Part shown: in pieces, positions 33,545 to 41,930 of the stretch | Numbering within the stretch: the first letter of the stretch is position 1 | How the letters are laid out: every line of letters begins with the position of its first letter | Translations under genes and position numbers: made by a program | Assembly: GCF_006715485.1 (NCBI RefSeq) | Contig: NZ_VFNH01000006.1 | Location: forward strand, 62,001 to 126,000 | Direction of reading: 5' to 3' | Length of the DNA: 64,000 nucleotides | DNA from: Herbaspirillum sp. SJZ107 | GTDB lineage: Bacteria; Pseudomonadota; Gammaproteobacteria; Burkholderiales; Burkholderiaceae_D | Notes under the pieces: generated by a model | The model's input: the letters and a program-made list of their open reading frames with translations, nothing else | What the model was told of the DNA's origin: nothing | The model's database searches: none

Positions 33545-33976
33545 ATGACCATCAAGCACATCATCTTCGCAATCGCCTGTACAGGCACCGCCGCACATGC
33601 CATGGCCGGCCCGGCGCTGGACGCCGCGCAAGCGCATTTCACCGCAATCGGCGCCGCGGACCGCGCTGCCATCCTGCGCGATTATGCCGACAACGCGCGG
33701 CTGATCTGGGTGGGCGGGCCGCTCGACGGCAGCTACGACGGGACTGCATCCATCGGCGCGGTATGGGACAAATTCAATGCCGCCGCCGGCCCTGCGCGCG
33801 TTACCGTCCTGAACGCGAGCGAGTCGGCTAATCCGAAAGGCGCTACCGTGACGGCTGCCGTGCAATTCGACGCCAAGGTCCAAGTCAAGGTGCGATACGT
33901 ACTGACCTACCGCGACGGCAAGCTGGTGAACGAAACCTGGCAGGTCGACCCTAAACTGGCGGCCGGCGGCTACTGA
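33545..33976 (+). CDS. Secreted NTF2/SnoaL-like protein
   Basis: A 143-residue protein with a signal peptide (MTIKHIIFAIACTGTAAHAM, cleavage after AMA) followed by a SnoaL/NTF2-like domain: helix AQAHFTAIGAADRAAILRDY, strand LIWVGGPLDGSYDG, and C-terminal strands VRYVLTYRDGKLVNETWQVD. Domains of this type bind small molecules or act as scaffolds; the ligand is unknown. It is the first gene of the tight operon with sigma, anti-sigma, DUF305 and beta-propeller genes, so probably part of the envelope response that the sigma factor controls. Confidence 0.8.
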   Translation: MTIKHIIFAIACTGTAAHAMAGPALDAAQAHFTAIGAADRAAILRDYADNARLIWVGGPLDGSYDGTASIGAVWDKFNAAAGPARVTVLNASESANPKGATVTAAVQFDAKVQVKVRYVLTYRDGKLVNETWQVDPKLAAGGY

Positions 33977-33988
33977 GCCGGCGCGCCG

Positions 33989-34507
33989 ATGTCCTTCGTG
34001 CCGGACGATCCCGCCGACCACCTGCTGGCCTGCCTGCCGCGCCTGCGGCGCTATGCCCGCGCGTTGGTCGGCGATCGCGCCGCCGCCGACGACCTGGTGC
34101 AGGATACGGTCGAACGCGGCTGGACCGCCCTGTCCGGCTGGCGGCGCGGCAGCGATATGCGCGCCTGGCTGTTCTCGATCATGCACAACCTGCGCGTCGA
34201 CCAGGCCCGGCGCGGCGCCCTGGACACCGAACCGCTGGACGACGACACGCCGTTGCCGGCCGCGCAGGAACACGTGAGCGCCGGCCTCGAACTGCGCGAC
34301 CTGGACGCCGCGCTGCGCCTGCTGCCCGAAGAGCAGCGCGAAATCCTGCTGCTGGTCGGGCTCGAGGACATGCGCTACGAAGACGTGGCGCGCCTGCTCG
34401 GCGTCCCGGTCGGCACCGTGATGTCGCGCCTGTCTCGCGCGCGCGAGAAATTGCGCGCGTTGATGGACGGCCGCGCGCCCGTCGTTCCATTGAGAGTCGT
34501 GAAATGA
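33989..34507 (+). CDS. ECF-type RNA polymerase sigma factor
   Basis: A 172-residue sigma-70 family ECF factor. Region 2 includes RALVGDRAAADDLVQDTVER followed by GW (core binding and -10 recognition), and region 4 includes LPEEQREILLLVGLEDMRYE followed by DVARLLGVPVGTVMSRLSRA (-35 recognition HTH). The upstream secreted gene ends 13 bases before it, and the stop overlaps the anti-sigma start by 4 bases. The unit resembles ECF systems linked to copper or oxidative envelope stress in Burkholderiales, consistent with the following DUF305 gene. Confidence 0.93.
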   Translation: MSFVPDDPADHLLACLPRLRRYARALVGDRAAADDLVQDTVERGWTALSGWRRGSDMRAWLFSIMHNLRVDQARRGALDTEPLDDDTPLPAAQEHVSAGLELRDLDAALRLLPEEQREILLLVGLEDMRYEDVARLLGVPVGTVMSRLSRAREKLRALMDGRAPVVPLRVVK

Positions 34508-35325
34508 GCATCCTACCGATCACCGAAGCCGATCTGCACGCCTACGCCGACGGTCGCCTGGCGCCGGCCCGGCGTGCCGAGGTCGACGCCTACTTGGCCG
34601 CGCGCCCGGACGACGCCGCGCGCGTGCGGGCGTGGATCGGTCAGAACGACGCGCTGCACGCGCTGTTCGACCCCGTGCTCGACGAACCGCTGCCGGCGCG
34701 CCTGGCCGCGCCGCTGCGCGCCCGCCCCGGCCTGCGCGACGTACGGCATTGGCCCTGGCAGGCGCTGGCCGCCGGCCTGGCGCTGGCGCTGCTCGGCGGC
34801 GGCGGCGGCTGGAGCCTGCGCGGCGCCGCCGAACGCGATCATCGTCTGGCGTCGATCGAGGCGGGCGCGCCCTTCCCCCAGCCGGCATTCTCGGGCCTGG
34901 CACACCAGGCTGCCATCGCCCACGTGGTCTACAGCCCGGACGTGCGGCGCCCGGTGGAAGTCGGCGCCGACCAGGAAGACCAGCTGGTGGCATGGCTGTC
35001 CAAGCGCCTGGGCAGCAAAATCCATCCACCGCACCTCGGCAAGCTCGGCTACGAACTGATCGGGGGGCGCCTGCTGCCCGGCGCCAGCGGGCCGGTGGCG
35101 CAATTCATGTACCACGACGGCGCCGGCCAGCGCCTGACGTTGTACGTCTCGACCGAGCAGGCGCAGAACAAGGACACGGGCTTCCGGTTCGCCAAGGAAG
35201 GCCCGGTCAACGTGTTTTACTGGATCGACGGCAAATTCGGCTATGCGCTGTCGGCCGGCATCGACAAGGGCGAACTCGCGCGCGTCGCGACCGCCGTCTA
35301 CGAACAACTGGAGGGACCCGTTTGA
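34504..35325 (+). CDS. Transmembrane anti-sigma factor
   Basis: A 273-residue anti-sigma factor. Residues 1-75 are an anti-sigma N-domain (ITEADLHAYADGRLAPARRA) without the His-x3-Cys-x2-Cys zinc motif. One membrane helix occurs at about residues 84-105 (ALAAGLALALLGGGGGWSL). The rest is periplasmic. Coupling by a 4-base overlap with both the sigma gene (upstream) and the DUF305 gene (downstream) is typical of sigma/anti-sigma pairs. The periplasmic domain presumably senses the signal. Confidence 0.88.
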   Translation: MSILPITEADLHAYADGRLAPARRAEVDAYLAARPDDAARVRAWIGQNDALHALFDPVLDEPLPARLAAPLRARPGLRDVRHWPWQALAAGLALALLGGGGGWSLRGAAERDHRLASIEAGAPFPQPAFSGLAHQAAIAHVVYSPDVRRPVEVGADQEDQLVAWLSKRLGSKIHPPHLGKLGYELIGGRLLPGASGPVAQFMYHDGAGQRLTLYVSTEQAQNKDTGFRFAKEGPVNVFYWIDGKFGYALSAGIDKGELARVATAVYEQLEGPV

Positions 35326-35765
35326 AACCGATGTATTTGCTTGCCGCCTGCCTGTGGGCCGGCGCCTGCGCCGCCCAGGACATGCCGTTCATGCCCGCAC
35401 ACATGCACGCGCATGCGAGCACGATCGCAAGCGCCGCCCCGCCCGCCTTCGTCGCCAGCAGCGCCAAGCCGTACGCGGCCCTGGCCGACGACGCCATGGC
35501 CGTGATGGACGACGACATGCGCCGTGCGCCGATGAACGGGGACCCTGGCCACGACTTCGTCACGATGATGATCCCGCATCACCAGGGCGCGATCGACATG
35601 GCCAAGGCCATCCTGGTGCACGGCACCGATCCGGAATTGCGCAACCTGGCGCAAGGCATCATCGCTGAGCAACAAAATGAAATCAATGTCATGCGGGCCT
35701 GGCTGCAACGCCACGACGCCGGCACGACCACCCATACCGATAAGGAAGTCCATGCAACGCACTAA
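35322..35765 (+). CDS. DUF305 (CopM-like) periplasmic protein
   Basis: A 147-residue exported DUF305 protein. The TTG at 35322 overlaps the anti-sigma stop and follows GGAGGG by 6 bases. This start gives MKPMYLLAACLWAGACAAQ, a good signal peptide; an internal ATG at 35331 would lose the basic n-region. The family signature DFVTMMIPHHQGAIDMAKAI carries the paired His, and there are many Met/His residues (MPFMPAHMHAHAS) that suit Cu(I)/Ag(I) binding. Length is typical. Together with the sigma system it suggests a copper-responsive periplasmic chaperone. Confidence 0.86.
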   Translation: MKPMYLLAACLWAGACAAQDMPFMPAHMHAHASTIASAAPPAFVASSAKPYAALADDAMAVMDDDMRRAPMNGDPGHDFVTMMIPHHQGAIDMAKAILVHGTDPELRNLAQGIIAEQQNEINVMRAWLQRHDAGTTTHTDKEVHATH

Positions 35766-37167
35766 ATTTGCCGGCACCACCATCCGTGCCGCCGCACTCG
35801 CCATCGTACTGGCCGGCGCCCTCACCCCCGCCCACGCCCTCCCAAGCGCCCAGGACCGCGTCTACACCGCCGACCAGAACAGCAACACGGTCTCGGTGAT
35901 CGACCCGTCCACCAACACCCTGCTGGGCCAGATCCGTCTGGGCAACCTGCGCCCGGACGTGCTCTCGCCGCTGTACAAGGGCGAGGTCAACGTGCACGGC
36001 CTGGGCTTCTCGCCGGACCACAAGACGCTGATCGCGATCGCCAACGGTTCCAATTCCGTCACCTTCATCGACACCGCCACGAACAAGGTCAAGGGCGTCA
36101 CCTACATCGGCCGCTCGCCGCACGAAGGCTTCTTCACGGCGGACGGACGCGAGGTCTGGGTGGTGGTGCGAGGCGAAGACTATATTTCCGTCATCGACCC
36201 GGCCACCTTCAAGGAAACGCGTCGCATCCAGACCACCGGCGGGCCTGGCATGGTGATGTTCCACCCGGACGGCAGGCTGGCCTTCGTCGTCTCGAGCTTC
36301 AACCCGGTGGTCGATGTCGTCGACGTCAAATCGCACCAGGTCGTCAAGCACATCCCCGTGACCAGCCCGTTCTCGCCCTTCCTGCAATTCTCGCCGGACT
36401 TCAAGGAAGTGTGGATGACGCACAAGGACGTGGGCAAGGTCACCCGAATCGACGTCGCGACGCAATCGGTGAAGGGCGTGATCGACACCGGCCTGATCAC
36501 GAACCACCTGGCGTTCGCGCGCACCCCGGCCGGCGTGCGCGCCTATGTGACGGTCGGCGGCGAGAACGTGGTCAAGGTGTACAGCACCGGCGACGCGCCG
36601 GCGCTGGTGGCGACCATTCCCACCGGCGCCCTGCCGCACGGCGTCTGGCGTTCCGACGACGACAGCCGCGTCTACGTCGGCCTGGAAAACGGCGACGGCG
36701 TGGACGTCATCGACACCGCCGCCAACAAGGTGGTGGCGCACGCGCCGGTGGGCCAGGCGCCGCAGGCGCTGGTCTACGTCTCGCACGCGGTGCCGGCCGG
36801 CGCCGGCACGACCAACCTGGTGCCGCGCGCCAACGCCGAGCCCGTCAACATCGCACTGCGCCCGGCCGGCGGCGGCGCCACCGGCTTCGTGGTGGCGCGC
36901 AACCTGGGGCTGACCGATGCGCTGGAGGTGTCGTTGTTTTCCCTGAAGCCGGACACCGTGTATTCGGTATACGCGAGCGGTCAGGCGATGCCGGTGGCGC
37001 GCTTCAAGACCAATCCGAAGGGCATGGCAAACGGCACCGCCATCGGCCCGATGCGCGAGGTTGCGAGCGCCCTGTCGGCCAAGGATCCCGGCGCCAGCCG
37101 CATCCTGGTGATGGAAGGCGATGCGCCGGCCGACCCGGCCAAAGCCGTCCTGGCAAGCGTGCGCTAG
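35752..37167 (+). CDS. YVTN-type beta-propeller exported protein
   Basis: A 471-residue protein with a signal peptide (MQRTKFAGTTIRAAALAIVL, cleavage after AHA) and a repeating 40-residue motif typical of YVTN/YncE beta-propellers: TVSVIDPSTNTLLGQI, VTFIDTATNKVKGV, YISVIDPATFKETRRI, VVDVVDVKSHQVVKHI, VTRIDVATQSVKGV, GVDVIDTAANKVVAHA. A C-terminal beta domain follows (about 340-471). It is periplasmic. It starts at ATG 35752 (AAGGAAG 4 bases upstream), inside the end of the DUF305 gene, so it is co-translated. Such propellers often accompany metal or redox proteins. Confidence 0.88.
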   Translation: MQRTKFAGTTIRAAALAIVLAGALTPAHALPSAQDRVYTADQNSNTVSVIDPSTNTLLGQIRLGNLRPDVLSPLYKGEVNVHGLGFSPDHKTLIAIANGSNSVTFIDTATNKVKGVTYIGRSPHEGFFTADGREVWVVVRGEDYISVIDPATFKETRRIQTTGGPGMVMFHPDGRLAFVVSSFNPVVDVVDVKSHQVVKHIPVTSPFSPFLQFSPDFKEVWMTHKDVGKVTRIDVATQSVKGVIDTGLITNHLAFARTPAGVRAYVTVGGENVVKVYSTGDAPALVATIPTGALPHGVWRSDDDSRVYVGLENGDGVDVIDTAANKVVAHAPVGQAPQALVYVSHAVPAGAGTTNLVPRANAEPVNIALRPAGGGATGFVVARNLGLTDALEVSLFSLKPDTVYSVYASGQAMPVARFKTNPKGMANGTAIGPMREVASALSAKDPGASRILVMEGDAPADPAKAVLASVR

Positions 37168-37192
37168 AAACACGGCTCGGCCGCCGGCCCGA

Positions 37193-37915
37193 TCAGAACA
37201 GCGAGTGCCGGCCTTCGTCGCTCACGGCCGGCATGTCGTACCGACGGCGCACGTGCATATCCGCGTCGAACTCGTAGACGACCGGCGTGGCGTTCGGCAC
37301 GTCGAGCGTGGCGATGTCGTCGTCGCTCATTCCTTCCAGATGCTTGATCAGCGCGCGGATGGTGTTGCCGTGCGCCTGGATGACGACGCCCCGTCGCTCG
37401 CGCAGCGCCGGCGCCGCCAGCTCTTCCCAAAACGGCCGCACGCGCCGAACCACATCTTCCAGACTTTCGCTCAGCACGATCTCGCCTGCCCGGGCACCGC
37501 GGTTACGCGGATCATCCGCATACGCGCGCGCATCTTGCAGCGCCATCGGCGGAGGCGCCACGGCAAACGAGCGGCGCCAGGCGGCGACCTGCGCCGCGCC
37601 GTATTCCCGTTCGGCCGTCGCCTTGTTCAGCCCCGTCAGGGCACCGTAATGGCGTTCGTTCAAGCGCGGGTCCGGCACAATCGGCAGCCACATGCGGTCC
37701 ATTGCTTCGCAGATGATCCATTGCGAGCGGATGGTGCGCTTGAGCATCGATGTGAACGCGACGTCGATCGCCACGCCCGCCGCGCGCAGCGTCGCGCCCA
37801 CCGCCCGCGCCTGCGCCATGCCGAGCGGCGTGAGGTCGACATCGGTCCACCCCGTGAAGCGGTTATCGGCGTTATAGGCGGACTCGCCGTGGCGGATCAA
37901 AATCAGTCGGTGCAT
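37193..37915 (-). CDS. gpmA: 2,3-bisphosphoglycerate-dependent phosphoglycerate mutase
   Basis: A 240-residue enzyme interconverting 3- and 2-phosphoglycerate. The catalytic phospho-His lies in LIRHGESAYN (Tyr where most members have Trp), the Glu region is RLNERHYGALTGLNK, and the second His lies in AHGNTIRAL. The ATG follows a GAGG. It is divergent from the enolase gene; the two enzymes catalyse consecutive glycolytic steps, and both lie beside a fluoride-resistance block. Because glycolytic genes of this sort usually exist elsewhere as housekeeping copies, this pair may be accessory isozymes, which cannot be confirmed here. Confidence 0.94.
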   Translation of the reverse strand: MHRLILIRHGESAYNADNRFTGWTDVDLTPLGMAQARAVGATLRAAGVAIDVAFTSMLKRTIRSQWIICEAMDRMWLPIVPDPRLNERHYGALTGLNKATAEREYGAAQVAAWRRSFAVAPPPMALQDARAYADDPRNRGARAGEIVLSESLEDVVRRVRPFWEELAAPALRERRGVVIQAHGNTIRALIKHLEGMSDDDIATLDVPNATPVVYEFDADMHVRRRYDMPAVSDEGRHSLF

Positions 37916-38043
37916 GGCGCCTCACTCCTCGGATCGGCTGCGTCCCGGCCGGGTCGCGCGCAACCCCCGGACGAACTGGGATAGAGTAACCGCAAACTTA
38001 TCCGGGCACGCGTTCGATGCCGGCTTTCACCCTGGAAATTCTT

Positions 38044-39330
38044 ATGAATCCTGCCATTCAAGACATCCATGCGCGCGAGATCCTCGACTCGCGCGGCAAC
38101 CCGACGGTTGAAGTCGACGTGCGCCTGGTATGCGGCGTCGTCGGTCGCGCCGCCGTGCCTTCGGGCGCTTCGACCGGCATTCATGAAGCCGTCGAACTGC
38201 GTGACGCCGAGCCGCGCCGCTACGACGGAAAGGGCGTGAAGAATGCCGTCGCCCACGTCAATGGCGAGATCGCCACCGCCGTTGCCGGCAAGGACGCGAC
38301 CGACCAGAAAGGCATCGATGCCCTTCTCATTGCGCTGGACGGTACGCCGAACAAAAGCAGGATGGGGGCGAACGCCGTTCTGGGCGTGAGTCTGGCTGTG
38401 GCGCGCGCTGCCGCCGCGGCGGCGGGCTTGCCCTTGTTCAGTACCCTGTCCGCGTCGCACGCTCCACGCATGCCGGTACCGATGTTCAACATCCTCAACG
38501 GCGGGGTACACGCCAATTGGCAAGCGACCGATTTTCAGGAATTCATGATCGCCCCCGTCGGCGCCCCCACGTTCGCCGAGGGCGTACGCTACGGCGCCGA
38601 GATCTACCATCGCCTGCGCACCATCCTCAAGGAGCGTGGTTACAACACGGCGGTCGGGGATGAGGGCGGCTTCGCGCCTATCCTTAAGCGCAACGCCGAG
38701 GCCGTCGAATTAATCCTCGAAGCGATCGAAAAGGCAGGCTATCGACCCGGTGACGACATCGTGCTGGCGCTCGATCCGGCGTCGTCCGGCTTTTACGAGG
38801 ACGGCCTGTACCACCTTCGCAGCGAGGGCCGTAAGGTCGATGCGGCCGGGCTGGTCGACCTGTACGAGGGATGGATCGAACGCTATCCGATCGCCGTGCT
38901 GGAAGACGGATTGGCGGAGGACGACTGGGCCGGCTGGCGCATGATGAACAAACGGCTGGGCAAAAAGGTCGAACTGGTTGGCGACGATCTGTTCGTGACC
39001 AACGTCAAACGCATCGAACGCGGAATTCAGGAAGACGTCGCCAATGCCGTTTTGATCAAACCGAACCAGATCGGCACCCTCACCGAAACGCGCGCCGCAG
39101 TCGAACTGGCCTACCGTGCCGGTTGGGGCGCCATGGTCTCCCATCGCAGCGGCGAAACGGTCGACAGCTTCATTGCCGATATGACGGTCGGATTCGGTAC
39201 AGGACACCTCAAGACCGGGGCACCTGCGCGCGGCGAGCGCGTGGAAAAATACAACCAGCTGATGCGCATCGAAGAAGCGATGGGTCGAGATGCCTCTTAC
39301 GCCGGCCGCGATGCGTTCGTGCGCGGGTAG
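38044..39330 (+). CDS. eno: Enolase
   Basis: A 428-residue phosphopyruvate hydratase. Recognised by IHAREILDSRGNPTVEVDV, PSGASTG of the mobile serine loop, DEGGFAP, LEDGLAEDDW, VGDDLFVTN, KPNQIGTLTET and SHRSGET, covering all three metal and both catalytic sites. After GASTG this protein reads IHEAVELRDAEPRRY rather than the usual SREALELRDGD, and it is a divergent isozyme by that criterion. Enolase is the enzyme that fluoride plus phosphate inhibits, and enolase genes are known to be controlled by fluoride riboswitches in some bacteria. The upstream 128 bases lack a clear aptamer, so any control here would differ. Confidence 0.96.
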   Translation: MNPAIQDIHAREILDSRGNPTVEVDVRLVCGVVGRAAVPSGASTGIHEAVELRDAEPRRYDGKGVKNAVAHVNGEIATAVAGKDATDQKGIDALLIALDGTPNKSRMGANAVLGVSLAVARAAAAAAGLPLFSTLSASHAPRMPVPMFNILNGGVHANWQATDFQEFMIAPVGAPTFAEGVRYGAEIYHRLRTILKERGYNTAVGDEGGFAPILKRNAEAVELILEAIEKAGYRPGDDIVLALDPASSGFYEDGLYHLRSEGRKVDAAGLVDLYEGWIERYPIAVLEDGLAEDDWAGWRMMNKRLGKKVELVGDDLFVTNVKRIERGIQEDVANAVLIKPNQIGTLTETRAAVELAYRAGWGAMVSHRSGETVDSFIADMTVGFGTGHLKTGAPARGERVEKYNQLMRIEEAMGRDASYAGRDAFVRG

Positions 39331-39350
39331 GTTGAAAACAGCTTAGCCCG

Positions 39351-39977
39351 ATGACGCGCCTGGTTACACGCATCGTCGTCGTTCGTCATGGCCACGTCGA
39401 TGGCATCGATCCGCCGCGATTTCGTGGATGCGCCGAATTCCCGCTCTCCGAACTCGGACGGCGCCAAGCGGAGGCGCTGGGACGGCGCGTGGCGCGTGGC
39501 TGGCAGCCGGATGCCATTTACACCAGCAATTTATCCCGTTGCATCGATACGGGCACGGCGATCGAGCGCGCAACCGGCGCGCCTGCAAGCGTTCTCGGCG
39601 AGCTCGCCGACATCGACTACGGCCAGTGGCAAGGTTTGACGCACGATCGTGTCGAGTCCTTGTGGCCCGGGCCGGCACGGATGTGGTTTTCGAAACCCGA
39701 CATGGCCTTGATACCCGGCGGCGAGACGCTCGCACAGGTGTTGGTACGCGTCATGAGTGTCCTCCATTTCGTGCTTTTGAAACACGCCGGCCAGACCGTC
39801 GTCCTGGTCGGGCACGACAGCGTCAACCGTGTGCTGTTGTTGCATTGCCTTGGGCTTTCTCTCAGTCATTATTGGCAACTCCGGCAGACGCCTTGCTGCG
39901 TGAATGAATGCACGTTCGAGGACGATTCGTTCGTCATCCAACGCATTAACGAAACCGGTCACCTGATTGGCGTTTAA
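39351..39977 (+). CDS. Histidine phosphatase family protein
   Basis: A 208-residue phosphatase of the phosphoglycerate mutase-like branch. The phospho-His is in VVVRHGHVDGI, followed by RGCAEFPLSELGRRQAEALG, the acid/base Glu region is GELADIDYGQWQG, and the second His is in VLVGHDSVNRVLLLH. It is 20 bases downstream of eno, so co-transcribed. Members include CobC, GpmB and SixA-like phosphatases; the substrate is unknown. Its position next to gpmA/eno and the fluoride module suggests a glycolytic or phosphate-repair role, as inference. Confidence 0.86.
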   Translation: MTRLVTRIVVVRHGHVDGIDPPRFRGCAEFPLSELGRRQAEALGRRVARGWQPDAIYTSNLSRCIDTGTAIERATGAPASVLGELADIDYGQWQGLTHDRVESLWPGPARMWFSKPDMALIPGGETLAQVLVRVMSVLHFVLLKHAGQTVVLVGHDSVNRVLLLHCLGLSLSHYWQLRQTPCCVNECTFEDDSFVIQRINETGHLIGV

Positions 39978-40114
39978 ACAAGGAAATGGCGGGAAGACGA
40001 GTGGATCGAAGTTTTTACAGCAGGTTAAAAGGTCGAATTCGGCGTCGCCTGCGCTCAGGACGCCGCGCGATGATTTGGCGGAACAAGCAAACCTTGCTAT
40101 GATTGACTTTAATT

Positions 40115-40187
40115 GGAGATGGCATTCCTCCCGTAACCGCTCAATCCCGAGCTGATGATGCCTACCTTTCCCGGCCGGGAAGGTAGG
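40115..40187 (+). ncRNA. Fluoride riboswitch (crcB RNA motif)
   Basis: GGAGATGGCATTCCTCC, then CGTAACCGCT, a short variable stem, then AGCTGATGATGCCTACC. This matches the fluoride aptamer signature: GG-x-GATGG-x-GTTC-x-CC, AACCGC and GCTGATG-x-C-x-CCTA. The 3' strand GCCTACC is shared with a following long hairpin (CCTACCTTTCCCGG / CCGGGAAGGTAGG, 40161-40187), so the aptamer and hairpin are mutually exclusive: a classical expression platform. No T-run follows the hairpin, so control may be by termination of a weak type or by folding of the leader. It sits 44 bases before the CLC-F start. Confidence 0.93.
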
Positions 40188-40230
40188 CGCATGCCTCGAT
40201 CCGGACCAGCTGGGCTCACTCACTGGACCG

Positions 40231-41547
40231 ATGAAACCTGATCACACACCCGAACAAGTCGAGCTTTTGCATTACATGGCGAAGTGGCTGCTGCTTTCCG
40301 TCATCGCGGCCGCACTCGCCGGCTCCGCGTCCGCATTCTTCCTGTTTGCACTCGAGCGCGTCACCCAAATCCGTGTCGCGTCACCGCAGATCATCTGGCT
40401 GCTCCCCCTGGCCGGGTTCGCCGTGGGGTGGATCTATCATCGCCTCGGAAAGGATGTCGAGGCCGGCAACAACCTGATCATCGACGAGATCCACGACCCG
40501 AAGAAAACGATCCCGCTGCGGATGGCGCCGCTGGTCCTTGGCGGTACCGTGCTGTCGCACCTGTTCGGCGCATCGGTAGGTCGCGAAGGCACGGCGGTGC
40601 AGATGGGCGCCACGCTGGCCGACCAAATCGCCCACATGTTGCGTCTGGACCGCGATACACGCCGGGTACTCGTCATGGCCGGCATGAGCGCCGGCTTCTC
40701 ATCCGTGTTCGGCACGCCCGTGGCGGGCGCGATCTTCGGCCTGGAAGTACTGGCGATCGGCCGCATGCGCTACGACGCGATCCTGCCCTGCATCGTCGCC
40801 GCCATCGTCGCCGACCGCGTGGGACTATGGTGGGGTATCCACCACACACATTATGTGCTCGGCGCGGTACCGGCTGTCGGTACGACCGGCCTGGTTGCGG
40901 TCGTCGTCGCCGGCATCGCGTTCGGCATGGCAGGCATGCTCTTCGCGACGCTGACGCACACGTTGAGCGACACGGCCAAGCGCCATGTGCCGTACGGTCC
41001 GGCACGCCCCCTGCTGGGCGGCGCAATCGTCGCCCTGGCGGTCTGGCTGAGCGGGACACAGCGCTATATCGGTCTCGGCATTCCGGTCATCGTCCAGGCG
41101 TTCCAGCAGCCGCTGGGATTCGAAGACTCGATCGGCAAACTGGCGTTTACCGTCGTCTCACTCGGCAGTGGCTTCAAAGGCGGCGAAGTGACGCCGCTGT
41201 TCTATATCGGCGCCACGCTCGGCAACGCCCTGGCGCCGTTGCTGCACCTGCCTTTCCCGCTACTGGCCGCGCTCGGCTTCGTCGCCGTGTTCGCCGGCGC
41301 CGCCAACGTGCCGCTGGCGTCTACCGTCATGGCCATCGAACTGTTCGGCGGCGAGATCGCGCCGTACGCAGCGCTCGCCTGCGTCGTCAGCTACCTGTTC
41401 TCGGGGCACACCGGCATCTACCGCGCCCAGCGCATCGGCCGGGCCAAGCACCGGCGCGCGCTTCCCGAGGACCTGCGTCTGTCCGAACTCCATGCCTACC
41501 GTGCGCGCGAACGCGCGAGGCCGGCAGCGCAGCGTCCTGAACAGTGA
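40231..41547 (+). CDS. CLC-F type fluoride/proton antiporter
   Basis: A 438-residue CLC channel-family transporter of the inner membrane. It has GREGTAVQMG (the CLC GREGP-like motif), GMSAGFSSVFGTPVAGAIFG, SGFKGGEVTPLFYIGATLGN, and about ten hydrophobic helices. CLC-F proteins export F- in exchange for H+; their distinguishing features include GREGT and a Met/Asn-type selectivity loop. The riboswitch immediately upstream and crcB/DUF190 downstream make the fluoride assignment strong. The soluble C-terminal tail is basic. Its stop is followed 9 bases later by DUF190, so they form one operon. Confidence 0.92.
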   Translation: MKPDHTPEQVELLHYMAKWLLLSVIAAALAGSASAFFLFALERVTQIRVASPQIIWLLPLAGFAVGWIYHRLGKDVEAGNNLIIDEIHDPKKTIPLRMAPLVLGGTVLSHLFGASVGREGTAVQMGATLADQIAHMLRLDRDTRRVLVMAGMSAGFSSVFGTPVAGAIFGLEVLAIGRMRYDAILPCIVAAIVADRVGLWWGIHHTHYVLGAVPAVGTTGLVAVVVAGIAFGMAGMLFATLTHTLSDTAKRHVPYGPARPLLGGAIVALAVWLSGTQRYIGLGIPVIVQAFQQPLGFEDSIGKLAFTVVSLGSGFKGGEVTPLFYIGATLGNALAPLLHLPFPLLAALGFVAVFAGAANVPLASTVMAIELFGGEIAPYAALACVVSYLFSGHTGIYRAQRIGRAKHRRALPEDLRLSELHAYRARERARPAAQRPEQ

Positions 41548-41555
41548 GCCACACG

Positions 41556-41930
41556 ATGAACGATTTTGCCGTCCTGCGCCTGTACATCCCGATGTCGGCC
41601 CGTGCCCGCGCCACCCGTCTGTGGCACCATCTCAGTCCCCCGCAGCTCGCCCACCAACTGCTGACGCAGGCACGCCGCGCCGGCATCCGCCAGGCGTTGC
41701 TGTTCCATGTCGGCAGCGGCTACCTGCCGGGTGAGAAGCCATCCCACGCCCACGTGGAAGGAACGGCAGGGCGCCACCCGCAATGCGTCGAACTGGTCGA
41801 TACGGAAGAAGCGCTTCGCGCGTTCCTTTTCGAACACCATGCGCAACTGCACGCGGTGCAGGCCGTGCTGTTGCGATGCGAGCTGCCGCTCGCAACCGAG
41901 GGCAAGGCGACGCACGCAAGCGCCGGTTAG
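41556..41930 (+). CDS. DUF190 family protein
   Basis: A 124-residue PII-like protein of the DUF190 family (FAVLRLYIPMSARAR, ALLFHVGSGYLPGEKPSHAH, CVELVDTEEALRAFL). DUF190 proteins form ferredoxin-fold trimers resembling PII regulators and are repeatedly found next to crcB and CLC-F genes, so a role in fluoride export is expected though its action is not defined. GTGAG 8 bases before the ATG may serve as the ribosome site; a GTG at 41544 overlapping the CLC-F stop is an alternative start. It ends convergently with crcB, overlapping by 4 bases. Confidence 0.82.
   Translation: MNDFAVLRLYIPMSARARATRLWHHLSPPQLAHQLLTQARRAGIRQALLFHVGSGYLPGEKPSHAHVEGTAGRHPQCVELVDTEEALRAFLFEHHAQLHAVQAVLLRCELPLATEGKATHASAG

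Noticed and set aside
37916..38043. A second fluoride riboswitch in front of enolase
   Set aside because: AACCGC occurs by chance (GTAACCGCAAAC), but the GATGG...CC and GCTGATG-x-C-x-CC blocks are missing.
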